A stretch of 64,000 nucleotides of DNA from Chitinispirillum sp. (lineage in GTDB: Bacteria > Fibrobacterota > Chitinivibrionia > Chitinivibrionales > Chitinispirillaceae): contig SKJJ01000017.1 in NCBI GenBank assembly GCA_007115975.1, positions 1 through 64,000 on the forward strand, in the 5' to 3' direction. This document shows, piece by piece, positions 1 to 9,624 of the stretch. Position numbers and translations under genes: made by a program. The notes under the pieces are model-generated. The model made no database searches. It saw only the letters and a program-made list of their open reading frames with translations, and was not told the origin of the DNA. The number at the start of each line of letters is the position of its first letter. The first letter of the stretch is position 1.

Positions 1-61
1 GGGTGTTGATTTCGATCTGCACCAGAGCCTCCTCTTTTACTGGTTTTGTCACTACTACCAT
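1..61 (-). CDS. 5' end of an unidentified protein, cut by the window edge
   Basis: An ATG at position 61 on the minus strand opens a frame that stays open for 20 codons to the window edge. It reads MVVVTKPVKEEALVQIEINT. A purine-rich stretch lies upstream but the ribosome site is weak. The gene would follow treY on the same strand, about 200 bases after the treY stop; I see no clear terminator in that gap. Too little is visible to name a family, and the open frame could be chance. Confidence 0.35.
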   Translation of the reverse strand, partial: MVVVTKPVKEEALVQIEINT

Positions 62-268
62 TGTAAAATGAGGCTCTTCTTTTTTCTACTACTAAAGGTC
101 ACCTTAAACGAACACTACCAACATATTGTAGTGCGATTTCAATGAGCGCGAAGGAGCACCGGTAAATTCACAGTGTCCCGGTCAAACAGTCCGAGGTATA
201 CGGCCCAACAACTTTTTCATAGTCACTTATTCTATAAAAAAGGACCCGATCACTACTGCGTTTTTTCC

Positions 269-3088
269 TTATACACCGAACGAAACCTTCTTATGCTTCC
301 CAACCAGCACCGCTCCAGGATAATCAATAAACGCATCCCCAACCGACACTCCCCCCTCCAGATCAACTGAAACCCCGTTTTTGGTAAACAGATGATAAAG
401 ACCATTCTGAAAATTGCCGCCCACGTTTACCTTCGTATCTTTCCAGACATCCGCTCCCAATGGCAAAACCCCGTGTGACACAACCCTGGTAATCATTCTT
501 GGAACAATGACCAACAGAATTTCATCTTTGAAACTGCGGCTAAAGGCGAATACGCTGTTTTTATGAGTGCCTGTGCATTTCAATTTGGAATAGTTGCCGC
601 AATTAAAAACGCTCTTTTTTTCGTTGCGTACCTTGAGCAAATGGAACAAAGTAAAAAACTTCAAATTTCCTCCAAGTGGATTTTGCATCTCTTGCCGTAG
701 AAAAGAGTTTTGCTGCTCAGACGACAAACTGCTTAACCCTGCAAGGATTTTTTCTCTATGACCAAAATCAACCTTTCGGCGATTGTCAGGATCAACCAGA
801 CTCAAATCCCAGGTTTCAGTACCCTGATAAAAATCGGGGATTCCGGGAGAACAGCACTTGATAATCAGCTGAGAAAGAGAGTTGAATACACCGTACCATG
901 CAATCTTGTTCTGAAACGGAGCGAAAAGAGAGAAGAATTCCCGGTTCTTTTCTCGGTGGAGAACATTTTTTACAAATGAAATAAGCGCCTCTTCATATTC
1001 CAGCGCTGGTTTGATCCATCCAGTGTGCGCCTTTTCCTCCCTGACAGCCTTTAACATGTAGTCACATATTCTCTGAACAAAGGCTTCACTGCTCCCCTCT
1101 AAAGGCCATGCACTCAAAAGAGTCTGGTAGAAAAGGTATTCATCATTACGGTCCGGCTGATACTCATCCAGGATATGTGTTTTGTAGACTTTATTTATTT
1201 TTGAGAATTGCCGTAATAATTGGCTCCACTCCTCAGGCAGTTCTGAAATGACGCACAGGCGCATTCTTGCATCTTCTCCGCGCTTCGTATCATGGGTTGA
1301 AGTAGTATTAAGTGTAAATCGACAGCTCTCAAGCCTTTTCACATTAAAAGCATGAAACTTGCCGGATTCTATGCCAAAAAGCTCCGGGAATCCTCCCACA
1401 TCGTTGAGAGCAATGAGGCGGTTGTAAAAATAGAGCATCGTGTCTTCAAACCCCTTGGCCATGAGTGGCCCGCAAAACTGCTGAAAACGCATTATTACAT
1501 TGACCCATTCTCTTTTTGTCTGCTCAGTGGCATAGAATTCGAACTGAAGCAGAAGATAGCGCTCAATAAATTCTATTTCGCGTGTAAGCTGGGGGGTGTT
1601 TCTTTTTACAATTCTAAAGGTAAGATTTAACCAGTACAGGTCTTCTGGGCTTATGGTCTCAGAATCTATGTAAGTGCGGTAGACCGGGAACGAGGCGATC
1701 AGCTCCACCAGCGCATTGCGTAGGCCGTAAAGAGTCATATCGGTTCCGCGTCGATCCTTTGAACTGACTCGCTTTATAAGCAGAGCCAGATTGTCGATGT
1801 CACCAGCCATGTGACGACTGATAATGAGTCGCTTTTTTTGAATCAGTAATTTGTCAAAAGAACAAGTAACTGAGGTAAATCCTGAGTAGATCTTGTCAAA
1901 TTTTCTTTTGTTCGCCCGGTTACAGAAAATCCCTGCAACCATGTTCAAAAAATCGTAACCGGTTGTACCCTGCACCGGCCAGTCTGCTTTAAGATGCTCA
2001 TCATAGGAAAGAATCTTCTCCACAACAAGATAGATATCCCCAGTCACATCCCGTAACCGTTGGAGATACTGCCGCGGGTTATACAGACCGTCAATATGAT
2101 CGACTCTCAGCCCTGAGAAGAAACCCCTGACAACCAGATCTATTATAAGTGCATGTGAATCGGTGAAAACATTTTGCTCTTCAGCACGTATTGAAATAAG
2201 ATCATTAACCGTGAAGAACCTTCTGTAGTTGAGCTCCTCGGTTGCAACTTTCCAGAATGCAAGCTTGAAAAACTGTTCTGCGTGCAAATTGTCAAGCATT
2301 GCAAATGTTTCAGGCTTCCCTACCGTTCCATTGAAAAACCTGACATTGTCATTGATGAAACCTTTTATGGTAGGGTCTCCGTTATAAATTTCCCGAAGCA
2401 TCGCCTTGGCAAAAGATATCTGCCCCTTTCTTTGCTGGTAATCACTCTGCGAATGGACATTTTTGACAAAATACAGTATCCCAAGCAGCTTTATCAGGCC
2501 GGAATGAGAGCTTCCAAGATCCTTCCTGAGCCTCTCCAGGTCATGTTCCAAAATCGATGCATAGGTCTCTATTTTCAAAGGGAAACGGAAATCATAGTAT
2601 CCAAGATAAAACCCATCACCATTATAAGAGAGCCTAATCTGCCCCTCTTCAAGACACTCTGCATAGGGACTTCCAAGCACCGGCACAAGAAGCTTTCCCC
2701 GCAACCCCTCATACACGTGATCCCAGATGATATCAAAATAGTTGTAGGCCGGTGAAATGGGCCCGTTTTCAAATATATCCATGAGGAATTCATTTTCACT
2801 GTCAATTGCCATGTGATTGGGAACGATATCCTGAATCCACCCCATCGACAAAGAGGTAACTTCCTTGACCAGATGATCAAAATCAACCCTTGATCCCAAA
2901 TCAGGATTGAGCTCCTGAGGATTCACTATATCGTAGCCATGGGTACTGCCCTTTCGGGCCTTGAAAATTGGTGATGCATAGATAGCTGAAATACCGAGTT
3001 TTTTAAGATATCCAACAACTTTTTTGGCATCGTTAAAAGAAAACTGGCTGTTAAACTGCAACCTGTAGGTACAAGATGGTACATTCAT
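269..3088 (-). CDS. treY: Malto-oligosyltrehalose synthase (GH13)
   Basis: TreY isomerises the reducing-end alpha-1,4 bond of malto-oligosaccharides to alpha-1,1, giving maltooligosyl-trehalose, the first step of the TreY-TreZ trehalose route from glycogen. The protein is 939 residues, in the usual range. It opens with the family's conserved TYRLQF segment near residue 8 and has KGSTHGYDIVN near 46-56. The GH13 catalytic triad is visible: Asp330 in GLRVDHIDG, Glu357 in VVEKIL and Asp600 in the THDTKRGED segment. No treZ lies in the window, so the second enzyme must be elsewhere. The neighbouring enzyme I gene is upstream on the same strand. Cytoplasmic; the identification is secure. Confidence 0.95.
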   Translation of the reverse strand: MNVPSCTYRLQFNSQFSFNDAKKVVGYLKKLGISAIYASPIFKARKGSTHGYDIVNPQELNPDLGSRVDFDHLVKEVTSLSMGWIQDIVPNHMAIDSENEFLMDIFENGPISPAYNYFDIIWDHVYEGLRGKLLVPVLGSPYAECLEEGQIRLSYNGDGFYLGYYDFRFPLKIETYASILEHDLERLRKDLGSSHSGLIKLLGILYFVKNVHSQSDYQQRKGQISFAKAMLREIYNGDPTIKGFINDNVRFFNGTVGKPETFAMLDNLHAEQFFKLAFWKVATEELNYRRFFTVNDLISIRAEEQNVFTDSHALIIDLVVRGFFSGLRVDHIDGLYNPRQYLQRLRDVTGDIYLVVEKILSYDEHLKADWPVQGTTGYDFLNMVAGIFCNRANKRKFDKIYSGFTSVTCSFDKLLIQKKRLIISRHMAGDIDNLALLIKRVSSKDRRGTDMTLYGLRNALVELIASFPVYRTYIDSETISPEDLYWLNLTFRIVKRNTPQLTREIEFIERYLLLQFEFYATEQTKREWVNVIMRFQQFCGPLMAKGFEDTMLYFYNRLIALNDVGGFPELFGIESGKFHAFNVKRLESCRFTLNTTSTHDTKRGEDARMRLCVISELPEEWSQLLRQFSKINKVYKTHILDEYQPDRNDEYLFYQTLLSAWPLEGSSEAFVQRICDYMLKAVREEKAHTGWIKPALEYEEALISFVKNVLHREKNREFFSLFAPFQNKIAWYGVFNSLSQLIIKCCSPGIPDFYQGTETWDLSLVDPDNRRKVDFGHREKILAGLSSLSSEQQNSFLRQEMQNPLGGNLKFFTLFHLLKVRNEKKSVFNCGNYSKLKCTGTHKNSVFAFSRSFKDEILLVIVPRMITRVVSHGVLPLGADVWKDTKVNVGGNFQNGLYHLFTKNGVSVDLEGGVSVGDAFIDYPGAVLVGKHKKVSFGV

Positions 3089-3287
3089 ATTGGTATATTC
3101 ACCCTGCTAGTATGGCATGTTTTTTTCGCCGCACGCTCTAAACGGTCTTTTCTGCAATACCTGCGGCCTTTACTGAATCCAAGACCACCACAACCTGAAG
3201 ATCTTCCGGTTTCCTGTTCTGAAAAGCAATTAACAGGCCAGAGGCTAATATGGACGGTTGCAGTCCAAACTGCGGAGTCAGAATAAA

Positions 3288-4919
3288 CTAACTTTCCCGT
3301 ATCACATTTTTCACCTGTGGAATAAGTGATGGAGCCACACTTAAGGTGCCGATCCCACACTCTGCAAGTGTAGAGATGGTGTCAAACCGTGCAGCCAGCT
3401 CACCACACACAGAAACCGGTATACCACCTGAATATTTAACCACATGATCAATCATTTTTATGATAGCAGGGTGATTTTCTACGAAATACTGGGTAACGCT
3501 GCTGTTCTCCCGCCCTACAGCCATCGTATATTGCGTCAAATCATTGGTGCCGATACTTATAAAATCCACATAGGGTAAAAACTGCTCCACACACAGCGCT
3601 GCTGCCGGAGTCTCAATCATTGCCCCAAGCATTATCTCCTTTGAGCCCCCTGAGCCGGTAAGATCATCAAAAATCTCTCTCACCAGCCCCATCTCCTGAT
3701 GAAACGTCACCATCGGAACCAAAATGCGAATATCGAAGTTTTCCGAAAGCCTAATCAGCGCATTTAACTGGGTATATAAAAGCTCCGGAAATTCAAGCAG
3801 AAACCGCACCCCCCTTCTGCCCAGAAAAGAATCCTCTCCCGATGAATAGTTAAGGTAGGTCAACTTCTTATCCCCGCCCACATCAAGAAGACGGATCGTT
3901 GTAGGCTTGCCCTGTGCCGGTTCAATCGTGTTTTGTATTTCATCGATAAGCTCCTGTGTTGACGGAGGCAGTTTGCGGGAGAGATAGATGTTTTCTATTC
4001 TAAACAGCCCAATCCCCTCAGCACCGTTTTTCAGTGCTACCTCAACATCATCCCGGCAACTCACATTAGCAAGAACCGCAACACTCTGCCCGTTTTTGCG
4101 TACCGAAATTTCACTGCAACACCTGCGACTGTTTAACAGATAGACCTTCCGTTCTGCAATTCTCTTCTCAAAGCAGCGTCTGGTCTTCTCCTGAGGATTT
4201 ATCACCAGGTTACCCGTTACACAATCAAGCAGCAAAAAGTCTCTGTTTTTAACGATATTTAACACATCTGCAATTTTGCTTAATGCGGGTACACCTATCT
4301 CTTTTGTCAAAAGAGCCGCATGGCTTGCAGGACCGCCAAATTCGGTTACGATTCCCCTGGTTGATTTTCTGGAGAGAAAAACCGTATCCGACGGCAATAA
4401 GCGGCGTGCAACAATAATACTCCCCGCAGGCAGGTGCTCCAGTGTATGGGCATGAATCCCGATGAGCGCCCCCAAAATCTTGCGACTCAAATCCACTATA
4501 TCATCAGCCTTGCTTGCCATCTGCTCATCATTCAACTGCCTGAACCGTAACTCCCATTTTCTAAATACCCTTTTTATTATCTGCTCCGCATTTATAAGTT
4601 CTGTCTCAAGCTCCGCCTTTATCTCCTCAACAAGGAGCTTATCATGCAGAATAGCTAGCTGTGCCCGAAATATACCCGCCATGTGAGAATTGAGCTCTTT
4701 TTCAATTCGCTGCGCCGAACAGTGCAGATCATCAGAGACCTCCCTTAGTGCCATCTCTATTCTTTTTAACTCCTCCTTAAGAGCCTTCTGGGTGATAGTG
4801 TACAGCTCATGATCTCTTAACAAAATATCGGTATAGATTACAGCCCTCCCCATTGCAAGGCCACTTGAGATAGTTGTCCCGTATACGATTCTTTCCTCTT
4901 GTCTTGTTGTCCACATCAT
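3288..4919 (-). CDS. Phosphoenolpyruvate-protein phosphotransferase (PTS enzyme I paralogue 1)
   Basis: Enzyme I takes phosphate from PEP onto a histidine and passes it to HPr. At 543 residues it is shorter than usual (about 570). The phospho-histidine loop reads GGPASHAALL instead of the usual GGxTSHxAI. The PEP site is present: GIGLFRIE, LDVGGDK, LGRRGVR, MIETPAA, SIGTNDLTQY and the catalytic cysteine in SVCGELA. The chain ends right after the IPQVKNVIRES segment, so the C-terminal helical tail of ordinary enzyme I is missing. There is no GAF domain, so it is not PtsP. No HPr or EII gene is nearby; treY follows it. It probably acts in a regulatory phosphorelay rather than sugar uptake (inference). 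A second paralogue lies at 31.3-33.0 kb. Confidence 0.88.
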   Translation of the reverse strand: MMWTTRQEERIVYGTTISSGLAMGRAVIYTDILLRDHELYTITQKALKEELKRIEMALREVSDDLHCSAQRIEKELNSHMAGIFRAQLAILHDKLLVEEIKAELETELINAEQIIKRVFRKWELRFRQLNDEQMASKADDIVDLSRKILGALIGIHAHTLEHLPAGSIIVARRLLPSDTVFLSRKSTRGIVTEFGGPASHAALLTKEIGVPALSKIADVLNIVKNRDFLLLDCVTGNLVINPQEKTRRCFEKRIAERKVYLLNSRRCCSEISVRKNGQSVAVLANVSCRDDVEVALKNGAEGIGLFRIENIYLSRKLPPSTQELIDEIQNTIEPAQGKPTTIRLLDVGGDKKLTYLNYSSGEDSFLGRRGVRFLLEFPELLYTQLNALIRLSENFDIRILVPMVTFHQEMGLVREIFDDLTGSGGSKEIMLGAMIETPAAALCVEQFLPYVDFISIGTNDLTQYTMAVGRENSSVTQYFVENHPAIIKMIDHVVKYSGGIPVSVCGELAARFDTISTLAECGIGTLSVAPSLIPQVKNVIRES

Positions 4920-5367
4920 ATTAATCGCTTAAAACCCTCTTTGGTTAAACTGTTGTTCAGTTGGTCTGCACCCTTTACCACTTCCTTTGTCAAATGGGGA
5001 TTGCGCCTTCCAATAAAAGAGCGCTTATGGAACCCTACTTCTTATCTTGATGAAAGCACTTCCCAATATCATCACCAGACCCACACACCCAAAAATCAAC
5101 TGCCACAATCTCTGCTTTGTAGCATAACAGCGGGGCAAGTATAAAAAAGAAGAGAAAAACAGCTGTCGATCTATTACATCCAGAACAGATATTTGCCTGT
5201 AATCCCTATGCAAAAAGTGTGCTCAAAAACAAACTTACCACCACGCCCTCAATTACATAAAAGAACCACCGTGTTGCGCAGCTCCTTTACCCCCCCCCCT
5301 TACACAAAGCCCAAAAAAAGGAAAAGCTACTTAGCAAAATAGGAACAGAGAGAAAAAACCTCCTCAT
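4920..5367. other. Gene-poor interval between enzyme I and the GT4 gene
   Basis: About 450 bases without a convincing gene. It contains a 62-codon minus-strand frame (listed separately) and a run of about ten C near 5290. I see no clear terminator or RNA gene. Confidence 0.5.
5025..5213 (-). CDS. Possible small single-pass membrane protein
   Basis: A 62-codon open frame whose C-terminal half is a hydrophobic segment (LIFGCVGLVMILGSAF) followed by a basic tail, KIRSR. That pattern is typical of a one-pass membrane peptide. It sits alone in a 450-base gap on the same strand as its neighbours. No family is recognised and no strong ribosome site is visible. It may be a chance frame or a relic. 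Confidence 0.22.
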   Translation of the reverse strand: MHRDYRQISVLDVIDRQLFFSSFLYLPRCYATKQRLWQLIFGCVGLVMILGSAFIKIRSRVP

Positions 5368-6651
5368 CTAAGTCCATCCCCCTTCTCTTCTTTCCCCCAT
5401 TGCAGCCCCTGTTGCCCTGGTCATATTTTTCACCAGTTCAAACTCAGCCTTAATCAAACGCATAGTCTTTTCCCATGAGCTCTCTTTTCGCTCTCTGAAT
5501 ACAAATTTTGCAGCCGTTAGATCTTTATATAATTTCTCAACTTTAACTGCACACAACTTACTGTCATAAGCACAGGCGGTGGCGTAACAGCTCTCTTTGA
5601 TACGTCTTTTTTTTGTTGGACTGCAGCCACAGATCCACCCAAGAGCATTTGAAAATGCCTCTGTATCCGCTTCCCTCACCAATTTACCGTTACAACCATC
5701 CTCAACAATTTCTGCCACCACCTCCACATCAAGGGCCACCACGGGAACGCCCGATGCCAGAGCCTCTGTAAGCACCAACCCCTGCGTCTCGGTGCAGGAG
5801 GCAAATGCAAACACATCCAGAGCATGGTAGGCATCAATAAGTTTTTTGCCATGTAATGTGCTGCAGTAATGAAACCGATCAGCAAGATCTGTTGAGGTGA
5901 ATGCAGCGATGGTTAAATCCCTGCAGGGACCATCACCTACCACCAGAAAATGTGCCCTTTTGTTTTTTAGGAGAAAGGAACTGACTGCCTCAATCAGAAA
6001 TTGTATATTTTTCTCCTGTGCAAGCCGGCTTATGAAACCCACCAGAAATGCTTCTTGAGGTATACCGCTCATTTTTCTAAACTCTCTGCCGTCACCGGCA
6101 GAAAACTCTGCAAGAGTAATACCGGTAGGGACCACTTCAATGGGTGAAGCCACCCCTCTTCTGCGAATCTCCGCTGCCACACTGTAGCTTGGAGCAATCA
6201 CCACATCACAGAGATTTGCGTACCCGGTTGCCAAAGCAGTTACAAAGCGCTTTATTGCCGGTGAATTACCCGGTACATAGTGGGTGTACCGTTCGTAATA
6301 GGTATGAAAAGTAAAAACAATGGGTATCCTGTACTTCGCAGCAAGGCGAAGTGCAGAATCACCCAGCATAAAGGGGTGATGAGAATGGATAATGTCGGGC
6401 ACAAAGCTCTTAAGGGTTCGCTTAATAGCACCGGGAATTGGAAATTGCACCGAAAAATCGGTGCCGTTAAACTGCTGGATAGCAGCTACCCGTACCACAT
6501 TGTGATCTGTTTCAGAGAAGTTTCTGTAACTGGGGGCAACAATTTTTATTCCGTGCCCCAACCCTCTTAACTCCCTTGAAAACTGCTCAACAGACCTCTC
6601 CACTCCTCCGACAAAGGGCAAATAGGTATTGGTCAACATCAGAATATTCAT
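5368..6651 (-). CDS. GT4-family glycosyltransferase
   Basis: A retaining GT-B transferase that moves a sugar from a nucleotide-sugar to an unknown acceptor. The 427 residues show the GT4 layout. The N-terminal Rossmann half opens MNILMLTNTYLPFVGGVERS (glycine-rich loop, acceptor side). IIHSHHPF lies near residue 90, and VVPTGI marks the donor half. The E-x7-E motif is seen in TETQGLVLTEALASGVPVVA. It resembles diacylglycerol glucosyltransferases and mannosyltransferases, but the acceptor cannot be read from sequence. The gene starts four bases after the stop of the upstream six-hairpin glycosidase, so the two are surely co-transcribed. An alpha-glucan or glycolipid role is inference. Confidence 0.85.
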   Translation of the reverse strand: MNILMLTNTYLPFVGGVERSVEQFSRELRGLGHGIKIVAPSYRNFSETDHNVVRVAAIQQFNGTDFSVQFPIPGAIKRTLKSFVPDIIHSHHPFMLGDSALRLAAKYRIPIVFTFHTYYERYTHYVPGNSPAIKRFVTALATGYANLCDVVIAPSYSVAAEIRRRGVASPIEVVPTGITLAEFSAGDGREFRKMSGIPQEAFLVGFISRLAQEKNIQFLIEAVSSFLLKNKRAHFLVVGDGPCRDLTIAAFTSTDLADRFHYCSTLHGKKLIDAYHALDVFAFASCTETQGLVLTEALASGVPVVALDVEVVAEIVEDGCNGKLVREADTEAFSNALGWICGCSPTKKRRIKESCYATACAYDSKLCAVKVEKLYKDLTAAKFVFRERKESSWEKTMRLIKAEFELVKNMTRATGAAMGERREGGWT

Positions 6652-6655
6652 ACTA

Positions 6656-8929
6656 TCACTCCCCCAATACTACACTTACTTCCCCCCTTTTGGCCCATTT
6701 CTCCGCCATTGCGGGCATCACAACCCGTACCGGTGGTTCCTTGTCCTGATTCCACTGCCCCGACCAGCTTACCCGTATGCGCCCCCGGTCCTCCTTTACA
6801 ACGCTTACCTGACAGGGACCAAAAAGTGTTGGTGCCGGACCGAAGGAAATTTGTGCTCCTTTGTGCAGAGATGATGGAAGGATTCCCCCACCGATCAGAA
6901 GAGCCTCCCCTTGCTCCCTGACAAAGCAGTTTCTTACCATCACCACCCACTCCGCAGCAGCCCAGGTGTGCTGCCCATCCCCCATACAGCCAGCCTTGGT
7001 CTGGGGGTGAATCGCTTCGGGCCACTGTCCGGTAGGCGAAGCCAGTGAGGCGACCGCTTCCATGATCTTGCTGAAATCGGTATCCCCGCCTCGCATCAGA
7101 ACCTGTGCTATGTGTAAAGATAGATAGGGGTTTATTCCCGAGTGGCTTATGTCGTGGTAAAAGGCATTATCGACAAGACAGTTTTCAAAAAGGTAGCGTG
7201 CAGTGAGCAGAAGCCTCTGGTCTCTGGGCCCCCATATCTCAAGGGGGTATCCGGCGGCAAGAGAGCCAACCGCTCCGCTGTCGAGCCTGCGGTTAGGTGA
7301 TGCAGCCATGGCCTGTCCCCTCAGTGCACCTGCACTATTTTTCAAAGAGGTCTCCACCGCTCTCAAATAATCCTCCCTTTCTACCTCTAACCCATTGGCC
7401 AAATCCGATTCACCCAGCGACCTGAGCAATGTTGCCCCGGCCCTTAACCCGGCAATACTCCAGAAATTATCCCAGTAGTAGTGGTCATTAAGTCCCAGAT
7501 GCTCTGCACTAAAGCCCGGAGGCATAAGCCCGGCGAAGGGTGATGATGGCGGATGCTTTCTTCGCTTTTGCATTATCCAGTTGCACCCCTTAATGATCGG
7601 GTCTTTCCAGCTCTGAGAAACTGAATGTGCGCTCAGGGCACAGTAACGTTCCATGGCCCAGAGAGCCTGCCCGTTTGAGTCCCACTCCCCGTCCTGGGAA
7701 AGGAAGTAGCCCGAAGCTGTCTGATGCTCAAAAAAGCCCTCTATTATTGAACGGGTCCTCTTTATCATCCCGGAACATAACAACGCATTTATAATGAATG
7801 CAGTGTCCCTGAACCAGAAACGCTTATAGGTATAGGGACCGGCATAACAGGTCCCCGGAGTGTGGATCAGAAGAGTACGAACGGCAAGTTCATAGAGCTC
7901 TCCATAGCGGTTTATGTTGAAAGCTATCTTTGCACAATCCTTAAGACTCTGCTGCCACCGACTCTCCTTTTCCACGCGCAGGGGAAAAATATTTCCTTTC
8001 AACTCAGAGGAGTGCACGAGAGGAATATCCACCCCTGCACGCTTCACCCTCTTTTTATCCATCCGGTAGGAGACCATCGCAGTAGCCATCCCCACATCGC
8101 AGACAACCCCCCGGCGCTGCTCCGGGGCAGAGGCATTAAGCCAATGAAACACATCTCCGTCACGGTATACAGAGAAACGGTGCAGATCGGGTTTATGGTC
8201 AAGAAAAATGCGTTTGTCTTTGTCTACAACCCACCCCTTCAAGGAGGACATACTTTTCACCTGGTGGATAAATGCAATCCCCTCGGGATTATAGGGCCGC
8301 AGCGCCACCACCAGTGCTCCTCCCTGCGCGCTGTACCCCCGGGCATCTATTCTGCACACCGGAATACCGTTTTTAAGAACCATCTCAACACAGGTACATA
8401 ACTTCATCCCATCCTGTTCAAGCAGTGTTTCAATTTTATACTCACCTTGGCAGCAGTGCACTTTTTGCTGCGCCTGGCTAATCCTCGATGGGATAAGCAG
8501 CTTTCCATCGGAGCCAGCGATCCAAAAATCGATACTCCACGAGTCATAGAAAGGCATCACCAGACCGCGTGGATCCACAACCGGTGACTGTGCAAAACCG
8601 GGCACCCCCACCGCAGTCCAGTTTCGGTGAGTGAGATTGATCTGGGTTATTGAAAAGGCCCTCGGAATAAAGGAGGGATCCTGGGGATCAAACTGAAGCT
8701 GAGCCCAAAGAGGCCATACCCAATCGAGATTGTGCTGAATCACCTGACTGTTAATTAACCCCCGTGCATGCATGACTGCCCCAGCCCTTAAAAGCTCAAG
8801 AGGTGCAAGCACCTCTGCGGGCTGGGCAAACTGAGACATACGGGAGAGAAGCATCACCGGGTCCAAAAACCCCTCAGACCGTGCGGTTCTCTTTAAGACA
8901 AATTTCCAGGGAAACCACTTTATCCACAT
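6656..8929 (-). CDS. Six-hairpin glycosidase, amylo-1,6-glucosidase/glucoamylase-like
   Basis: A 757-residue protein with no signal peptide, so probably cytoplasmic. The C-terminal half looks like an (alpha/alpha)6 six-hairpin glycosidase: YKRFWFRDTAFIIN, then DGEWDSNGQALWAMERYC, then NDHYYWDNFWSIAGLR, then HTWAAAEWV. Acidic residues in these blocks resemble the catalytic carboxylates of GH15/GH63/GH133-type debranching and glucoamylase enzymes. The N-terminal half is beta-rich and not assigned. The GT4 gene follows after four bases. Hydrolysis of alpha-glucan ends or branches is the best guess; a glycoside outside glycogen metabolism is possible. Confidence 0.7.
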   Translation of the reverse strand: MWIKWFPWKFVLKRTARSEGFLDPVMLLSRMSQFAQPAEVLAPLELLRAGAVMHARGLINSQVIQHNLDWVWPLWAQLQFDPQDPSFIPRAFSITQINLTHRNWTAVGVPGFAQSPVVDPRGLVMPFYDSWSIDFWIAGSDGKLLIPSRISQAQQKVHCCQGEYKIETLLEQDGMKLCTCVEMVLKNGIPVCRIDARGYSAQGGALVVALRPYNPEGIAFIHQVKSMSSLKGWVVDKDKRIFLDHKPDLHRFSVYRDGDVFHWLNASAPEQRRGVVCDVGMATAMVSYRMDKKRVKRAGVDIPLVHSSELKGNIFPLRVEKESRWQQSLKDCAKIAFNINRYGELYELAVRTLLIHTPGTCYAGPYTYKRFWFRDTAFIINALLCSGMIKRTRSIIEGFFEHQTASGYFLSQDGEWDSNGQALWAMERYCALSAHSVSQSWKDPIIKGCNWIMQKRRKHPPSSPFAGLMPPGFSAEHLGLNDHYYWDNFWSIAGLRAGATLLRSLGESDLANGLEVEREDYLRAVETSLKNSAGALRGQAMAASPNRRLDSGAVGSLAAGYPLEIWGPRDQRLLLTARYLFENCLVDNAFYHDISHSGINPYLSLHIAQVLMRGGDTDFSKIMEAVASLASPTGQWPEAIHPQTKAGCMGDGQHTWAAAEWVVMVRNCFVREQGEALLIGGGILPSSLHKGAQISFGPAPTLFGPCQVSVVKEDRGRIRVSWSGQWNQDKEPPVRVVMPAMAEKWAKRGEVSVVLGE

Positions 8930-9229
8930 TTTTACGACTCCTTAGGCTCTTTTCTGCACGTTACAGCAGAGAGGAGCAATAAAAATGCCACAAGGAGATC
9001 CGGCCCACGGGGGTTAAGTTTAGGCCCGTTTCATAATCCGCTCACCCTTAGTCTACCCAACACCTATAAAACAGGCCCACGGAACAAGTTCTCAATTCAC
9101 ATTACCCCCTCCCCGAGAACCAAACATGGGAAAGAGAGAGAGTAGAAACAGAAAGACCACTGGTCATCCGTTGCCCCGTCACCCTCTCTCTCTCCTGTTA
9201 TAGCGCTACTGAAAAGTACTGAATCGGTG
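8930..9229. other. Intergenic region between the RRM gene and the glycosidase operon
   Basis: About 300 bases with no supported gene. A short inverted pair (GTTCTC near 9088 and GAGAAC near 9115) and purine/pyrimidine-biased stretches are present. The promoter of the glycosidase-GT4 operon should lie here, but I cannot pick out a convincing one. Confidence 0.45.
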
Positions 9230-9523
9230 TCAGCTTCGGTTAAAGGCGTGGGAGCGGGGTGCACTGCTCATACTCTCCTCGCGGTCGCGGGCCTTTGAAA
9301 TTCTCAGGTTTCTGCCGCCGAACATTGTATCGCCAAGCTCGGCAATAGCCGCATCGGCCTGCTGAGGCTCCAGTTCAATGAAACCAAACCCGCGTGATCT
9401 TCCCGTTTCACGGTCTGCGATCAGTACTACCGAGTGGATCGGTTCAAACTTACCAAAGAGTACCTTGACATCGTTTTCTGTGGTTCTGTAAGGGAGGTTA
9501 CCAACATAAAGCTTCTGAGACAT
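9230..9523 (-). CDS. RRM-domain RNA-binding protein
   Basis: A 97-residue single RNA-recognition-motif protein. RNP2 is KLYVGNLPY at residues 4-12 and RNP1 is RGFGFIELE near 44-52, both with the aromatic residues that stack on RNA bases. The short tail is Arg/Ser-rich. Such proteins in bacteria are often cold- or stress-induced RNA chaperones. A good ribosome site (AAAGGAA, six bases before the ATG) fixes the start. It is divergent from the PRC-barrel gene across about 270 bases. The RNA target is unknown. Confidence 0.93.
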   Translation of the reverse strand: MSQKLYVGNLPYRTTENDVKVLFGKFEPIHSVVLIADRETGRSRGFGFIELEPQQADAAIAELGDTMFGGRNLRISKARDREESMSSAPRSHAFNRS

Positions 9524-9597
9524 ACAGCATTCCTTTGAAAGAGGTGAAAAAAATAGTGTCAGAGATGGAAAAATATTTGCAAATAATTTCCTGTTTT

Positions 9598-9624
9598 GAT
9601 TTGCCTATGGATATATGCAAAATC
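9598..9624. promoter_or_regulatory. Imperfect inverted repeat in the RRM/PRC-barrel divergent region
   Basis: GATTTGC and GCAAAATC flank an AT-rich centre between two divergent genes. The position suits an operator or promoter element, but the symmetry is imperfect (one bulged A) and no regulator is known. Confidence 0.25.

Noticed and set aside
7862-8401. A 179-codon plus-strand frame antisense to the six-hairpin glycosidase
   Set aside because: Shadow of a well-supported gene; low-complexity composition and no start signal.
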